Positions 49,215 through 58,524 are shown, counted from the first letter of the stretch. The stretch: 64,000 bases of DNA from Bdellovibrio sp. UBA4095 (GCA_002381805.1 DFXZ01000008.1:62001-126000); one strand, 5' to 3'. Notes: a model not told the origin generated them from the letters alone. Numbers and translations are program-made.

Positions 49215-50647
49215 CACAGCACCTGCACTTGAATTTGAGCTGTATTCCCTTGCTCATCTTCGACCTGAATAGTGTCAAAGACATTCTGAGTTCCAGTGCC
49301 TGGAGTATAATAACCAGTTGAATCAATTGTTGCCGGATCTCCGCCAGCACCACTATTGTCGACCGCAACAGTCCATGTATAAGCGCCAAAGCCACCGTAA
49401 GCCGTGATCGTTCTTGATTCTGGCGATGAGCCGCCAACGACCGAGATGATTGAAGGATAAATAAGAATTGGCGTGATGATTACGTTTTCAGCAGATAAAA
49501 CGAATTTCCTGTTTTTGGCAGAGTTTGAGAGCTTTGGTAAAAAGGGACCTGTAGACAAGAACGACAATCCCGCGCTCGTTACAAGTGCGTTCGGATCAAT
49601 CTCCTGCACTTTGCAAGATATCTCATTGATGTTAGCCACTCCGCCGATCTCAACATTAAAGTCTTGAGCGAGTTTATTCTTGATGGCGTCAATATCGATA
49701 GGAAGAGTTGGATCAATTTTTTCGATCTCAAGCTCAATAAATATCTCTTCTGTTGAAACATCATCCCACTGAACGACAAAATTGCTTCCATCTTTTTGAG
49801 TGATGTTTGCAACCCTATCACCCTTCATTCCTGCAGCTGCATTGCGCTTAGTGTAAATGGCCTGAGCCACCTCGGCGTCAGAGTATGTTCCAGAAACGAT
49901 CACCCAGATTGAATGAGAAGGAATACCAAAAGCATCAGGATTAGCAGAAGTTTTGTTTTCGTATACTTTTGCATCAGTAATCCCATTGATGTTGTAAAGA
50001 GCAGCCTCTAGCGAGTCTTTCCAGCCTAGTCCCGAGATGGCTGTCGATCTTTGGCGGCGCTGTCTAAGCTGAATATCAGTCTCTTCATCCTGACCAAGCG
50101 AGATGGGCCCAGTTGGATTATTGATTGAGACAACCGACAGATTTACGGTTACTGGATTAGTGATCGTGTTGATCAAAACCTCAGTCTTACCGATCTCAGA
50201 AGCCTGAAACACAAGCGAATAAAATCCAGCAGAAGGAAGCGTTACAGTCGTGCCAAGCTGAAACTCAGTGCCAGCGTCATCAGCGACCGTATAGACCTCT
50301 TCAATTGACTGATCTAGGCCATACAAAGTAGTCGGTTCAGAGATCTGAATCGTCACTGGCTGAATTGTGTAGGTCCCTGCTTTTCTCTGAATTGCATTTA
50401 GCTGAACACGCTGATCAAGAATCTTTCCGATTGCTCTATCTGGATCAAACGAGTTGTTGACCTCAACCAAGAGCTGCAGAACATCTAAAGATGCCAGAAC
50501 GTAAATCATGACAAGCTGCATGTCTGGCGAATCGGGAGCCAGATTGATATCGCTTCCATAGATATTTTTCAGCTTGGTGGTTACTTCAGAAGTCAGCTCA
50601 TTTTGAGTTTTGATCGTAAGGCCATTTTCGTTGATGATGTTGGGCAT
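49214..50647 (-). CDS. Baseplate J-family protein with C-terminal Ig-like domain
   Basis: A 477-residue baseplate wedge protein. The J core includes SPDMQLVMIYVLASLDVLQ and GLGWKDSLEAALYNINGITD, with RNAAAGMKGD. The last 75 residues (SVVGGSSPESRTITAYGGF then YTPGTGTQNVFDTIQVEDE) are an Ig-like extra domain also found in the protein at 57368. Overlaps genes on both sides. Confidence 0.88.
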   Translation of the reverse strand: MPNIINENGLTIKTQNELTSEVTTKLKNIYGSDINLAPDSPDMQLVMIYVLASLDVLQLLVEVNNSFDPDRAIGKILDQRVQLNAIQRKAGTYTIQPVTIQISEPTTLYGLDQSIEEVYTVADDAGTEFQLGTTVTLPSAGFYSLVFQASEIGKTEVLINTITNPVTVNLSVVSINNPTGPISLGQDEETDIQLRQRRQRSTAISGLGWKDSLEAALYNINGITDAKVYENKTSANPDAFGIPSHSIWVIVSGTYSDAEVAQAIYTKRNAAAGMKGDRVANITQKDGSNFVVQWDDVSTEEIFIELEIEKIDPTLPIDIDAIKNKLAQDFNVEIGGVANINEISCKVQEIDPNALVTSAGLSFLSTGPFLPKLSNSAKNRKFVLSAENVIITPILIYPSIISVVGGSSPESRTITAYGGFGAYTWTVAVDNSGAGGDPATIDSTGYYTPGTGTQNVFDTIQVEDEQGNTAQIQVQVL

Positions 50648-51000
50648 TATCCAACCCCCATATCAATCGAACGCTTCATTTCGCCATATACAGTGCTTAC
50701 CGCATAAGTGATTTTAACGCATCGGTCGCGGTTTAAAGAGACGCTCACCTCAATAAGCCCAGTGACGCCATCGGTATTTAAAAGAACTGAAGAGATAGCT
50801 AAGCGAAGATCTAAAAGCTTCTTTGAGCCAAGGAGATTCCACCAGTCGATGCCTTCGCTTTGCGCAAAGAAGCAATCGCCTAAGAATGATTGAAGTCTGG
50901 TTTTAATATTCTGAGCTAAGGCGTTTAGATTGTACTTGTAGTCGGATTTACCCTTACCAAAAAGCCAATCATTGTTGCTATCAACGCCTCTTACGATCAT
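50647..51000 (-). CDS. Baseplate protein gp46-like
   Basis: A 117-residue protein (SDYKYNLNALAQNIKTRLQS) with the GP46 pattern LGDCFFAQSEGIDWWNLLGSK. In Mu-like phages gp46 is a baseplate wedge component next to J. Its stop overlaps the J start (TAATG-like). Confidence 0.8.
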   Translation of the reverse strand: MIVRGVDSNNDWLFGKGKSDYKYNLNALAQNIKTRLQSFLGDCFFAQSEGIDWWNLLGSKKLLDLRLAISSVLLNTDGVTGLIEVSVSLNRDRCVKITYAVSTVYGEMKRSIDMGVG

Positions 51001-51007
51001 GCCAGAA

Positions 51008-51739
51008 TCATTCCAGAACTTCCCCCAATCTCGAAGAAATGGCCGTTAACTCGGGAATTATTCCCGAGATAGCAGAGGCATTTGTTGGTAATCCGCTTAG
51101 CGAACTTGGTGGGCCCGATTGAACCCCTGTCACTTGAATGGCGGCCACTTGTGTTGTGAGATCTGAAATCTTGGAAATCAAATCCTGAAGCACCTGATGA
51201 AGATTCTGACTTTGATTTGAAATCTCAACTTTTGTTCCAACGGCTACTTTTGTTTGGCCGCTATAGAGCACTGCTCTTTCTGGATCATAACCCTCGATGA
51301 GATTTGCAAGAGACCTCACGCCAACAAGCGCAATGCCGTCAGACATTGAGTGGAGCCGCGTGCTCGATACCTGAGTGACCGCGCCGCTTGCAAACCAATC
51401 GTCAATTGCCCGGTCATTGTAGAACACAAGGCAGGTGTCGCCTTTTTTGATCGGAAGAGTGATGCCTGCTTGGCCACCCGTCAGCGATACAAACGGAACA
51501 TCTAACAAGAGTGGATATTCCTTAGGCCTTTGTGCGTAAGAGCCGTCCTTCTGTGCTTCAATCAGAGTTTTTTTATAGTTGATAGATACTGTGACGGTTT
51601 GCTTTCCAAAATCGACCTCTTGAATAGTGCCGAGATCATGGCATTTAAGACTTAAAAAGATGTCGCGCTTAAGGTCGTTTAAGAAGTCTGCCGATTTTGG
51701 ATCAAGCTTTGTCAGCGTAAAAGGAATTCCGTTAGCCAA
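51008..51739 (-). CDS. Gp138-like membrane-puncturing spike protein
   Basis: A 243-residue spike. The N-terminal OB-fold region is GTIQEVDFGKQTVTVSINYK to PLLLDVPFVSLTGGQAGITL, then KKGDTCLVFYNDRAIDDWFA, as in Gp138/gp45. The C-terminal part, rich in Ser/Gly/Ile, forms the apex. TTG start overlapping the hub protein stop. Confidence 0.85.
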   Translation of the reverse strand: MANGIPFTLTKLDPKSADFLNDLKRDIFLSLKCHDLGTIQEVDFGKQTVTVSINYKKTLIEAQKDGSYAQRPKEYPLLLDVPFVSLTGGQAGITLPIKKGDTCLVFYNDRAIDDWFASGAVTQVSSTRLHSMSDGIALVGVRSLANLIEGYDPERAVLYSGQTKVAVGTKVEISNQSQNLHQVLQDLISKISDLTTQVAAIQVTGVQSGPPSSLSGLPTNASAISGIIPELTAISSRLGEVLE

Positions 51740-52616
51740 ACCGCACCCCCAAGTTTCCTTTTGCGGTGATGCAGTTTATGGTTGTCGTTGCAGACTCACC
51801 AATCGTTTCGGAAATTGTTCCGGCGTGAGTGATGTTTCTAATCTTGTACTGGCCGTCAAATTCTTTTTTACCAATATCGATCACAACCAATTGATTTAAG
51901 TATGCCCGAGACTCCATAAGCATCGTAAAGGTCACGTTGTTCCACTCGCGCTTTGGAACCCCTAGAAGTCCTGTTTGCGAACTAACCGTGAGTGTGTCGC
52001 CATCAAGGTATTCATCGTCGGTTAATATATTTAGTTTTGAGTTATCAATGAATGCGCCACCACCAGAAATCTCAGATATCAAATCCATTGAATTTCCAGA
52101 GTATGAATTGCCGCGCTTAATAGTCCTTTCGTAGTTCTTTGAAACCGCACCAATGTCCACACCGTAAGGCTCAAGAGATTTTGCTATAGCTTTGAGCACG
52201 TAGGATGACTGAGTGCCGCTTTTAAATTGACCGCCGAACTGAGCATTTATAAAGGCGGCGCCTCCATCAAAGACCTCGATGCTAGTCACGTAATCGACGC
52301 CATTTCGTTCAGAGTATGCTTTATGGACTGATCCTCGAAGAATCACCGCGAGGTCATCGCCGTAACCTGCCATCAGTGTAACCATTTTTACAAATCCCCA
52401 ATCGTTTTCATCTTTACGAATGAAGGACCTAGTATTCTCATTTAGGTTATACACTTGCAAAATCGCTGAGCTTGGCGAACCCCACATGCCTCTTGTGATG
52501 TTAAATTTTAGAGTGAATGGTAAGGAAATAGTTATAATCGAATTGCTTCCAGGCTTGAGCTCACTTCCTAAGTCTTGGATCTGCAGAATATAGTTTCTGC
52601 CAAGTTTACTGCCCAC
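51732..52616 (-). CDS. Baseplate hub protein (gpD/gp44-like)
   Basis: A 294-residue protein just upstream of the spike gene, the usual hub position. It has LKFNITRGMWGSPSSAILQV and GYGDDLAVILRGSVHKAYSE, matching late-control-D-like hub domains. GTG start overlapping the plug gene stop. Confidence 0.7.
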   Translation of the reverse strand: MGSKLGRNYILQIQDLGSELKPGSNSIITISLPFTLKFNITRGMWGSPSSAILQVYNLNENTRSFIRKDENDWGFVKMVTLMAGYGDDLAVILRGSVHKAYSERNGVDYVTSIEVFDGGAAFINAQFGGQFKSGTQSSYVLKAIAKSLEPYGVDIGAVSKNYERTIKRGNSYSGNSMDLISEISGGGAFIDNSKLNILTDDEYLDGDTLTVSSQTGLLGVPKREWNNVTFTMLMESRAYLNQLVVIDIGKKEFDGQYKIRNITHAGTISETIGESATTTINCITAKGNLGVRFG

Positions 52617-52950
52617 CTAGGAACCTCTCATACTGATCAATCTCATCTTTAGATAAAATATAGAGGGTATTCTTTCCCTCAATAAAGTCTTCGATAAATT
52701 GAGGATCACGCCCTTCCGTTGAAAAGCAAGCCAAACCAAATCCCAAGGTGTTCTTCCACGCCCTTAAGATATTTGCTCCAGTTACAACCTTTAAATTATT
52801 GATTACGGTGTCGCCCACTGTGAGATTGGTTATGTACCAGGACTTCTGCATTGGAACGAAATATATTGTAAAAGTAACCTTATCGCCGCCAGGTAAATTG
52901 AATGTCTTGGTCTGCCTCGGGTAATCCGATATTTTCTGAACTCTATACAT
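52606..52950 (-). CDS. Baseplate plug protein (Pam3 gp18-like, DUF6983)
   Basis: A 114-residue protein (MYRVQKISDYPRQTKTFNLP, VTFTIYFVPMQKSWYI, FGLACFSTEGRDPQFIED). The order and size match the small plug protein of simple contractile baseplates such as cyanophage Pam3. Confidence 0.7.
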   Translation of the reverse strand: MYRVQKISDYPRQTKTFNLPGGDKVTFTIYFVPMQKSWYITNLTVGDTVINNLKVVTGANILRAWKNTLGFGLACFSTEGRDPQFIEDFIEGKNTLYILSKDEIDQYERFLGGQ

Positions 52951-52952
52951 TA

Positions 52953-53831
52953 CTACCCCACATTAAAGCTTGATGGATCAAAGGTGCCCTCTTGGAAGTC
53001 CACCGCAGACATTCCTGATTCCTGATTTGGAGCCGCATTGAAATATGCCCTACCGGTAAAATCGTCGGATTTTTCAACGAGCGTCAATGATGTGGATGCA
53101 ACATTGATCGTCTTGAACGTCAGGTTAAACGAAGAGACCACTCTTGTATCTTCTGCCTGTGTCGCCACTATCTCTTGGATAGCGCAGTTTTTAAAGATCG
53201 CCCACGGAGTTTGAACGGTAAACAAGACCCGCGCCTTCCAATATCCATAAAACTTTTGAAATGCGACTTGTTGTTTATTCTGCGATCTAAACTCAACCGA
53301 TCTAGCGAACTCAGCCCCTTGTACAGATGAATCAATCTCGTTTAGGGTTGATCCGCCTTTACCAATTGTGTCCCATGCCTGAATGCCTTGAGCGCGCAAT
53401 ATCTGCGCCGCCTGATAAGCCTGAAGAGCTGCATTGTATGCCCTAATGCCAGACAATGATAAAACCGGCTGATATGCATCGATAACGGTCAGCTTTTCGG
53501 CTGCAGTTTTTAGTGGCTGCAATTCCTCGGGCACTACATTATTGAGCTCACCGATGAATCCTTGTGTGGTGATAAGTTCGGGCGTAAGTGAAATGTGATC
53601 CTGAACCGCATAGTTTTGTTCAACATATGAATCCGTAATATCACTAGAAAGAGTTACCGATTGCTCACCCTCGTAGTTAAACAAGAACTTTTCGCCATTC
53701 GAAACCTTGCCGCCGTAAATCTGAGTTTGCGGCTGAATTCCGGTGCTTTCTTGCGGCCACACCAAGATCAGATTGTTCAGCGCCTGAGCCGTAACCATCT
53801 GACTTGAGAGTGCTGAAATATCAATGGCCAT
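52953..53831 (-). CDS. Tail/baseplate protein, unknown
   Basis: A 292-residue protein between tape measure and plug genes, probably a tail initiator or baseplate hub component. Features: KVSNGEKFLFNYEGEQSVTL, ARVLFTVQTPWAIFKNCAIQ. ATG overlaps the tape-measure stop (TAATG). I cannot name the family. Confidence 0.6.
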   Translation of the reverse strand: MAIDISALSSQMVTAQALNNLILVWPQESTGIQPQTQIYGGKVSNGEKFLFNYEGEQSVTLSSDITDSYVEQNYAVQDHISLTPELITTQGFIGELNNVVPEELQPLKTAAEKLTVIDAYQPVLSLSGIRAYNAALQAYQAAQILRAQGIQAWDTIGKGGSTLNEIDSSVQGAEFARSVEFRSQNKQQVAFQKFYGYWKARVLFTVQTPWAIFKNCAIQEIVATQAEDTRVVSSFNLTFKTINVASTSLTLVEKSDDFTGRAYFNAAPNQESGMSAVDFQEGTFDPSSFNVG

Positions 53832-54901
53832 TAGTTACCCCACGCTTGAGTTTTAAGTTGTTGCATGGAAGCTGCCCGCTGAACTGCCTGAGAAGTTTTC
53901 TGAGCTATTGCTCCGGCGTCTTTACCAGAAACTCCGTTGTTAGTTTGATTTATTGTGATGCTATTTACGGATTCAGATCCTTTAGAGTTATATCCTTGCG
54001 GGAAGTTCCTTCGGTGAATGTCCTGAAGGTTTCCGACCGACTCATACTGTGGTCCCAGGAAAAAATCCATCCAACTTGTTTCTTTGTCTTTGTATTTACT
54101 TAAAGCCTGATCTAGTGATTGATTCCCGTTATTTTGCCCGAAAAACTGTGCAAATCTTGTTAAAAAGTTCAGAATTGTTTCGGTCAAACGTGCAATAACA
54201 GGGACTAGGTTTTCTAGCGCTGTGGCGAGTTTAGGGCCAACTTTGGCCAAAACACTTCCTACGCTTTTTTCTAAGTTCTTTTGAAAATTATCAAATCTTA
54301 CCATTGCTTGCTGCAGGCTCTTCGCCTGCCGGTCAGAAGTAATTGCAGATTTTGGAACTTGATCTAAAGTCATGTCATTTGTTCGAAGCCCCTGGATCAC
54401 GTCTTGAGACAGCAAAGTGCCAAGAATAGAATTTATCTGCGAAGTAGGTAATCCAGAGCGAGTAAACTCTCTGAATTTCTCCAGAAGATAAAACGTATCT
54501 TCGAGTTTCGATGGGTCAATATTGGTGATCTCGGCAATCCTTAGAAATTCTCCAGAGAAATTTCCAGTCCTAGTCATCTCAGCCATGGCCTGGGCTATCT
54601 GCTGAACATTTTGGGTCACTTCTTCAGCGGATACGCTCGATTGCCTTAGGATATATTGCCAGCGTTGAAGCGTTTCTACTGACTGCCCAGTAAGGTTTGA
54701 GAATTTTGTTAACCCCACACCTGTACCAAAAGCATTTTTAGAAAGAGCCGTTAAGCCATACGATATCCCAGCAATCGCAGTAAAGAGACCAAGAGCTCTT
54801 TTACTCAGGCCCTTCATCTCATTGCCGACTTTATTTAGATCTTTTTCGGTTTTCTTATTGCCGTTAAGACCAATGGTAACAAAAAGCTCAGCGATATTCA
54901 C
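53831..54901 (-). CDS. Short tail tape measure protein
   Basis: A 356-residue protein with a hydrophobic helix near the N-terminus (LGLFTAIAGISYGLTAL), long alpha-helical regions (SSVSAEEVTQNVQQIAQAMA) and a Gln-rich C-terminus, following the chaperone genes. Tape measures are usually twice this length or more, so the tail should be short (about 50 nm by the common 0.15 nm per residue rule). GTG start overlapping the frameshift product's stop (TCGTGA). Confidence 0.8.
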   Translation of the reverse strand: MNIAELFVTIGLNGNKKTEKDLNKVGNEMKGLSKRALGLFTAIAGISYGLTALSKNAFGTGVGLTKFSNLTGQSVETLQRWQYILRQSSVSAEEVTQNVQQIAQAMAEMTRTGNFSGEFLRIAEITNIDPSKLEDTFYLLEKFREFTRSGLPTSQINSILGTLLSQDVIQGLRTNDMTLDQVPKSAITSDRQAKSLQQAMVRFDNFQKNLEKSVGSVLAKVGPKLATALENLVPVIARLTETILNFLTRFAQFFGQNNGNQSLDQALSKYKDKETSWMDFFLGPQYESVGNLQDIHRRNFPQGYNSKGSESVNSITINQTNNGVSGKDAGAIAQKTSQAVQRAASMQQLKTQAWGN

Positions 54902-55143
54902 GATTGATCTCCCTTGTTGATGTGGAAGTATGAAGCCTCGTAGTCGCCGATAAATCTTTCGTACGCTATTGCCTGAAGAAACTCTCTAGAGTTCATACTT
55001 CTAATTCTCTCCAATGAGCCATATCCAGCCTTTACGAGACGAAACTCCATAAGCAGTGGATCGTCGCTAACCTCTACCCTTGGCTCAATCCCACGATCCC
55101 CAATAGAGGAGACAACTCTGCATAGAGGTTTTTCCCAAAAGGG
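54898..55143 (-). CDS. Tape-measure chaperone extension (gpT-like), made by -1 frameshift
   Basis: From the slippery site at 55137-55143, the -1 frame stays open for 80 codons to the TGA at 54898. It would give a 187-residue fusion with the upstream 128-residue protein. The extension (VEVSDDPLLMEFRLV, YGSLERIRSMNSREFLQAIA) is helical, like lambda gpT. An ATG at 55050 could start a separate 50-residue protein but has no ribosome site. The stop overlaps the tape-measure start. Confidence 0.75.
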   Translation of the reverse strand, partial: PFWEKPLCRVVSSIGDRGIEPRVEVSDDPLLMEFRLVKAGYGSLERIRSMNSREFLQAIAYERFIGDYEASYFHINKGDQS

Positions 55144-55460
55144 ATAAGATTTTCCTGCCCAACTTCATAGCAAATCTCAAGAAAGTCTTCTCTGGCTGAA
55201 ACATCCTCAAAAATATTTGGCGTAATGTAGTTCTTTTCGTACAAACATTTCGCCATGCAAGGCCACAAGGCCCGCTCAACATTCTCAGATGAAAGAACAG
55301 AAAGAACCGCATCTTTCAGGAAGTTTTCTTTCCCTGACTCCGCATCAAGCTTTGACGCTTTAATTTCTTTAATGACCGCATCAAACAGGTTCTTTCCTGC
55401 TCTAAAATCAGCAAGGCCGATCTCAAGAGTTCGGCCACTTTTAAGTGTGTGCAGTTTCAT
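55074..55460 (-). CDS. Tape-measure chaperone (gpG-like)
   Basis: A 128-residue helical protein (MKLHTLKSGRTLEIGLADFR, DAVIKEIKASKLDAESGKEN). It sits between tube and tape-measure genes, where most tailed phages encode a short chaperone and its frameshift fusion. A perfect slippery heptamer lies at codons 107-108. It starts two bases after the tube gene stop. Confidence 0.8.
   Translation of the reverse strand: MKLHTLKSGRTLEIGLADFRAGKNLFDAVIKEIKASKLDAESGKENFLKDAVLSVLSSENVERALWPCMAKCLYEKNYITPNIFEDVSAREDFLEICYEVGQENLIPFGKNLYAELSPLLGIVGLSQG
55137..55143 (-). promoter_or_regulatory. -1 programmed frameshift site CCCTTTT
   Basis: In the gpG-like frame the codons read ATC CCT TTT GGG, so the heptamer C-CCT-TTT fits X-XXY-YYZ exactly, letting both tRNAs re-pair one base back. 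The -1 frame is open for 80 codons beyond. Confidence 0.75.
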
Positions 55461-55462
55461 AA

Positions 55463-55918
55463 CTATCCAATCGTTCTAGGCGCATTCGCGAAGTTGATTG
55501 TATAGACAGAAATAGATTGCTCAGCCTCACCAGCTGTGTTGGTCTTTGCCTCAACGCGCTTAGTGAAGATTCCACCCGCTGTAAGGTAAGTATCATTTGT
55601 CACCTTGCCAGTGCCATCGCCGATCTTTTTGATAAACTCACCGGTCATCAAAACGAACCCAGCAAAATTCGCCTTCTGCTGAGACATCAGATTGTTAAGG
55701 TATTTATCATCATTGGATCCGCGAATAACTCTAAGAACATTTTCAGCTCTTTCGCCGGACTCATTAAGCGAATAAATGGCATTGCCATTCTTACCGATCG
55801 TCACACTTGCGATGTCATCTGGAAATGTCAAAGCTGCGCAATCGCCATCGGCAAGATCCGTTAGGAGCCTGCCATTGATAATGTGAATGTCGTTTCCGGT
55901 CATTGTTACTGTAGCCAT
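55463..55918 (-). CDS. Tail tube protein
   Basis: A 151-residue protein of the DUF3277-like tube group (TGNDIHIINGRLLTDLADGD, LNNLMSQQKANFAGFVLMTG, SVYTINFANAPRTIG). Lies directly after the sheath gene, as expected for the inner tube of a contractile tail. Confidence 0.85.
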   Translation of the reverse strand: MATVTMTGNDIHIINGRLLTDLADGDCAALTFPDDIASVTIGKNGNAIYSLNESGERAENVLRVIRGSNDDKYLNNLMSQQKANFAGFVLMTGEFIKKIGDGTGKVTNDTYLTAGGIFTKRVEAKTNTAGEAEQSISVYTINFANAPRTIG

Positions 55919-55927
55919 GAATCACCT

Positions 55928-57352
55928 CTATTCGTTGATATTGACGATAATTGTTCCGCTGTGAATTGCGCCTGCATATTTGAGGGCAATTTGAATCAGT
56001 GGAGCTTTTCTTGCCTCGCGGTCAGCTACTGACTGAAGTGCGATTGGCGTTGAATAAATGTAGTAACCTCGCTGAGAAATATTCTCATAGAAGTCAGCTT
56101 GATTTCCGAATGTCACTGGACTTGTCCACTCGCCTGGTGCGATGAAACCGTTTCTTAAAAACTGCTCACACACGCGCCTTGCGGCGGCTTTCAAAATGTC
56201 CATTCCTGATTCGGTCTGCGGAATCTTAGTCCCTACTTGAGCTAGAGTGTTAAACTCAGCCACTTGAAGAGATTCGATATATGCCAAGATGTTATAGACG
56301 TTGTCGAAGTAGTCGTTGGCCCCTGAAGTAAAGACCTTTGGAACACCTCGGAAGGACACATAAACGTCAGCGCCAGAGGCTTTTGCTTGGTTTAATATGT
56401 TCTGCGAAATATTCTGATCAGCTGAAATCCCAACAAGGTCTTTCAGATGCATGGTCAGCGTAGTGTTGTTTCCAGAGAAATCAACGCTCAAGCCGCGCGC
56501 CGCATATCCAGCGCAGAACTTAAGGCCGTTTAATACTGTGTCGATGCGGAGAAGTCCGCGAGAATTCACGTATCCGTTTTGTCTTAAGAGATCAAGCTTG
56601 CCGCCAGTTTGGTTGTCAGCTGCCTGAGATCCTAAGAAGAACCCGATCTTTCTCATTGGAGCCAAGACTTCAGCTGCGGCCAACAAATCTGCCTGGGCTA
56701 GCTCAACCGTCAAAACAGCTCCAAAGAAATGGATCAATGAGTCCGCACGGGTGATTGCTTCAGCTACTGTTTCGCCGACTTGTTCATCCGTAAAGCTAAG
56801 AGTAATTGGATCAGAAGATGCATCGGCTAAAGTGTTTGAATCAGCGGTGATCGCAGCTACAGGTCCATAAACACCTGCCATTTTGATAGTGAAGCCTTCG
56901 GTAGCATCGCCAGAAACTACTACGCTAGCAAATGCAGTACCCATGCCTCTGATCTTTGATTGGATTGACGCCGCAGTATCATCCCAATTGAGTGCGGGAG
57001 TGACATCGCCATCGATATCTAGAGCGTATGCTCCCGATGCAGGGGCCGCCGAGAATGTACACTTCTGGATCGCCGGAAGCATAGGGATCACAGCGCAATA
57101 TCCACCGTTGGCTCTGATATTTGGCCGCTGAGAAAAAATTGAATTTACAAGGGCTGTCGTAATCGAGCTTGATCCGAAATCTGCAGCGATGTCAGCTGGG
57201 TCAACAAAGAGCTTATAGCCGTCATCCCCAAAAGACTCAGCATGTGGCTCATGAGTAAAAACCGCAAGATTGCTGCTATTATATTCACCAACCCCAGCGC
57301 CTGGTGCGGTCACTGATATTTCAAAGACGTTTCCTAAAGATAAATCTGCCAT
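55928..57352 (-). CDS. Contractile tail sheath protein (DUF3383-like)
   Basis: A 474-residue sheath protein: VFEISVTAPGAGVGEYNSSN, FVDPADIAADFGSSSITTAL, and the C-terminal RRVCEQFLRNGFIAPGEWTS and QIALKYAGAIHSGTIIVNIN. It marks the phage as a myovirus. A contractile sheath protein followed by tube is the standard order. Confidence 0.92.
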   Translation of the reverse strand: MADLSLGNVFEISVTAPGAGVGEYNSSNLAVFTHEPHAESFGDDGYKLFVDPADIAADFGSSSITTALVNSIFSQRPNIRANGGYCAVIPMLPAIQKCTFSAAPASGAYALDIDGDVTPALNWDDTAASIQSKIRGMGTAFASVVVSGDATEGFTIKMAGVYGPVAAITADSNTLADASSDPITLSFTDEQVGETVAEAITRADSLIHFFGAVLTVELAQADLLAAAEVLAPMRKIGFFLGSQAADNQTGGKLDLLRQNGYVNSRGLLRIDTVLNGLKFCAGYAARGLSVDFSGNNTTLTMHLKDLVGISADQNISQNILNQAKASGADVYVSFRGVPKVFTSGANDYFDNVYNILAYIESLQVAEFNTLAQVGTKIPQTESGMDILKAAARRVCEQFLRNGFIAPGEWTSPVTFGNQADFYENISQRGYYIYSTPIALQSVADREARKAPLIQIALKYAGAIHSGTIIVNINE

Positions 57353-57367
57353 TAATTTTTTCCTCCG

Positions 57368-58084
57368 CTAAGGATTAGTAGTTATTTCAGATAGAGAGAA
57401 TGTGTCGTAATAGTCATATGAGCCGACCTTTCTCACCATGTACTGGATATTTATTGTTATGTTAAAAGCATAAGGAATAGCCGCTCCCTCTTCTTGGCTC
57501 ACTGGCACAATTGCTGGAGAAATTTTTCCGATTTTTAAACTATTCAACTCTTGTTGTTGTTCTGAATACGAGCTATTCAAAGCAAGAACCAGTTCTTCTT
57601 TCCTGTGAAGAGCTTCAGTTGAGCGGCTAAAGATCATAATATCAAGAGGGCTAAAAACATTTGCAGCAAGATCCTCTTCGCCGTTTTTCTGTTTGTTTGA
57701 GCTCGAAAAAACACGACTGGTTAATTGATTGATAGACACATAAAGACGCGAGTCTTTTGGGGGCTTTATCTTTGAATTGTAAAGATAAACCTGGTCAGCA
57801 TCGAGTCCCATTTGCTTTGCGATTATGTCGGCCACAATCTTTAGTGGACCGCCAACCATGATTCTATATGTAGCAATCTCGCCGTCAGCGTCTTCCACTC
57901 GAATCGTATCAACGCCGTCTTTTCCTGATGCCGTATAAAAACCGCCGGAATCGATGGATCCGCCCGAAGGCGAAACCGGATCTGGCACTACTGAGAAAGT
58001 GTACGGTTCAACACCGCCAAACACTCCAAATGGTACCCTAACACCGTAAGTGATCATTCTGTAATAACAACGTACCTGCATCAC
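57368..58084 (-). CDS. Tail/neck protein with N-terminal Ig-like domain
   Basis: A 237-238 residue protein. Residues about 20-80 (FGGVEPYTFSVVPDPVSPSG, GVDTIRVEDADGEIATYRI) match the Ig-like domain at the end of the baseplate J protein. The rest (KIVADIIAKQMGLDADQVYL, IQYMVRKVGSYDYYDTFSL) is probably a gp-like tail terminator or sheath-end protein by position. Confidence 0.65.
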   Translation of the reverse strand: MMQVRCYYRMITYGVRVPFGVFGGVEPYTFSVVPDPVSPSGGSIDSGGFYTASGKDGVDTIRVEDADGEIATYRIMVGGPLKIVADIIAKQMGLDADQVYLYNSKIKPPKDSRLYVSINQLTSRVFSSSNKQKNGEEDLAANVFSPLDIMIFSRSTEALHRKEELVLALNSSYSEQQQELNSLKIGKISPAIVPVSQEEGAAIPYAFNITINIQYMVRKVGSYDYYDTFSLSEITTNP

Positions 58085-58524
58085 CCGCCTCCATCTTCAG
58101 GAGGTGGCTCCTCTGGAATTTCTGGAACTATGATGCTTGGCCCTGAGCCAGCGAAGTCCTCAACCAAATGATACTCAAAATAACCATATTCAAGATAATC
58201 AAGGCGCTCCATTACGCGGTACTGCTTTGATTTATACTTGATCACGTCATCGTTTTTTAAACTTAGATCAGCATGGGCGTGGACTTGAATCCACTTCCAA
58301 GACCATTGGGCCTCGGTCTTCATTTTGAGTTTTTCAGGAGATAAAGGCTGCCAAACGCCCTTAAAGGCAACATCCATCGCAATCTCGACCACTTCGTAAT
58401 TCACAATTTCTTTTGTGATCACATTGAAAGTTAGGTTCTGCATCCATGAAGTCAGAGTTCCAGACATGTTTGGAACTCCGCTTATGCTGATCTCGTTAAA
58501 TGGTTTATTTGCCGCGTTCCACAT
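58081..58524 (-). CDS. Head-tail connection protein, unknown
   Basis: A 147-residue protein (MWNAANKPFNEISISGVPNM) with a Trp-rich middle (EAQWSWKWIQVHAHADLSLK) and a Pro/Glu tail (IPEEPPPEDGGG). Position suggests a neck or tail-completion role. Overlaps both neighbours by four bases. Confidence 0.6.
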   Translation of the reverse strand: MWNAANKPFNEISISGVPNMSGTLTSWMQNLTFNVITKEIVNYEVVEIAMDVAFKGVWQPLSPEKLKMKTEAQWSWKWIQVHAHADLSLKNDDVIKYKSKQYRVMERLDYLEYGYFEYHLVEDFAGSGPSIIVPEIPEEPPPEDGGG

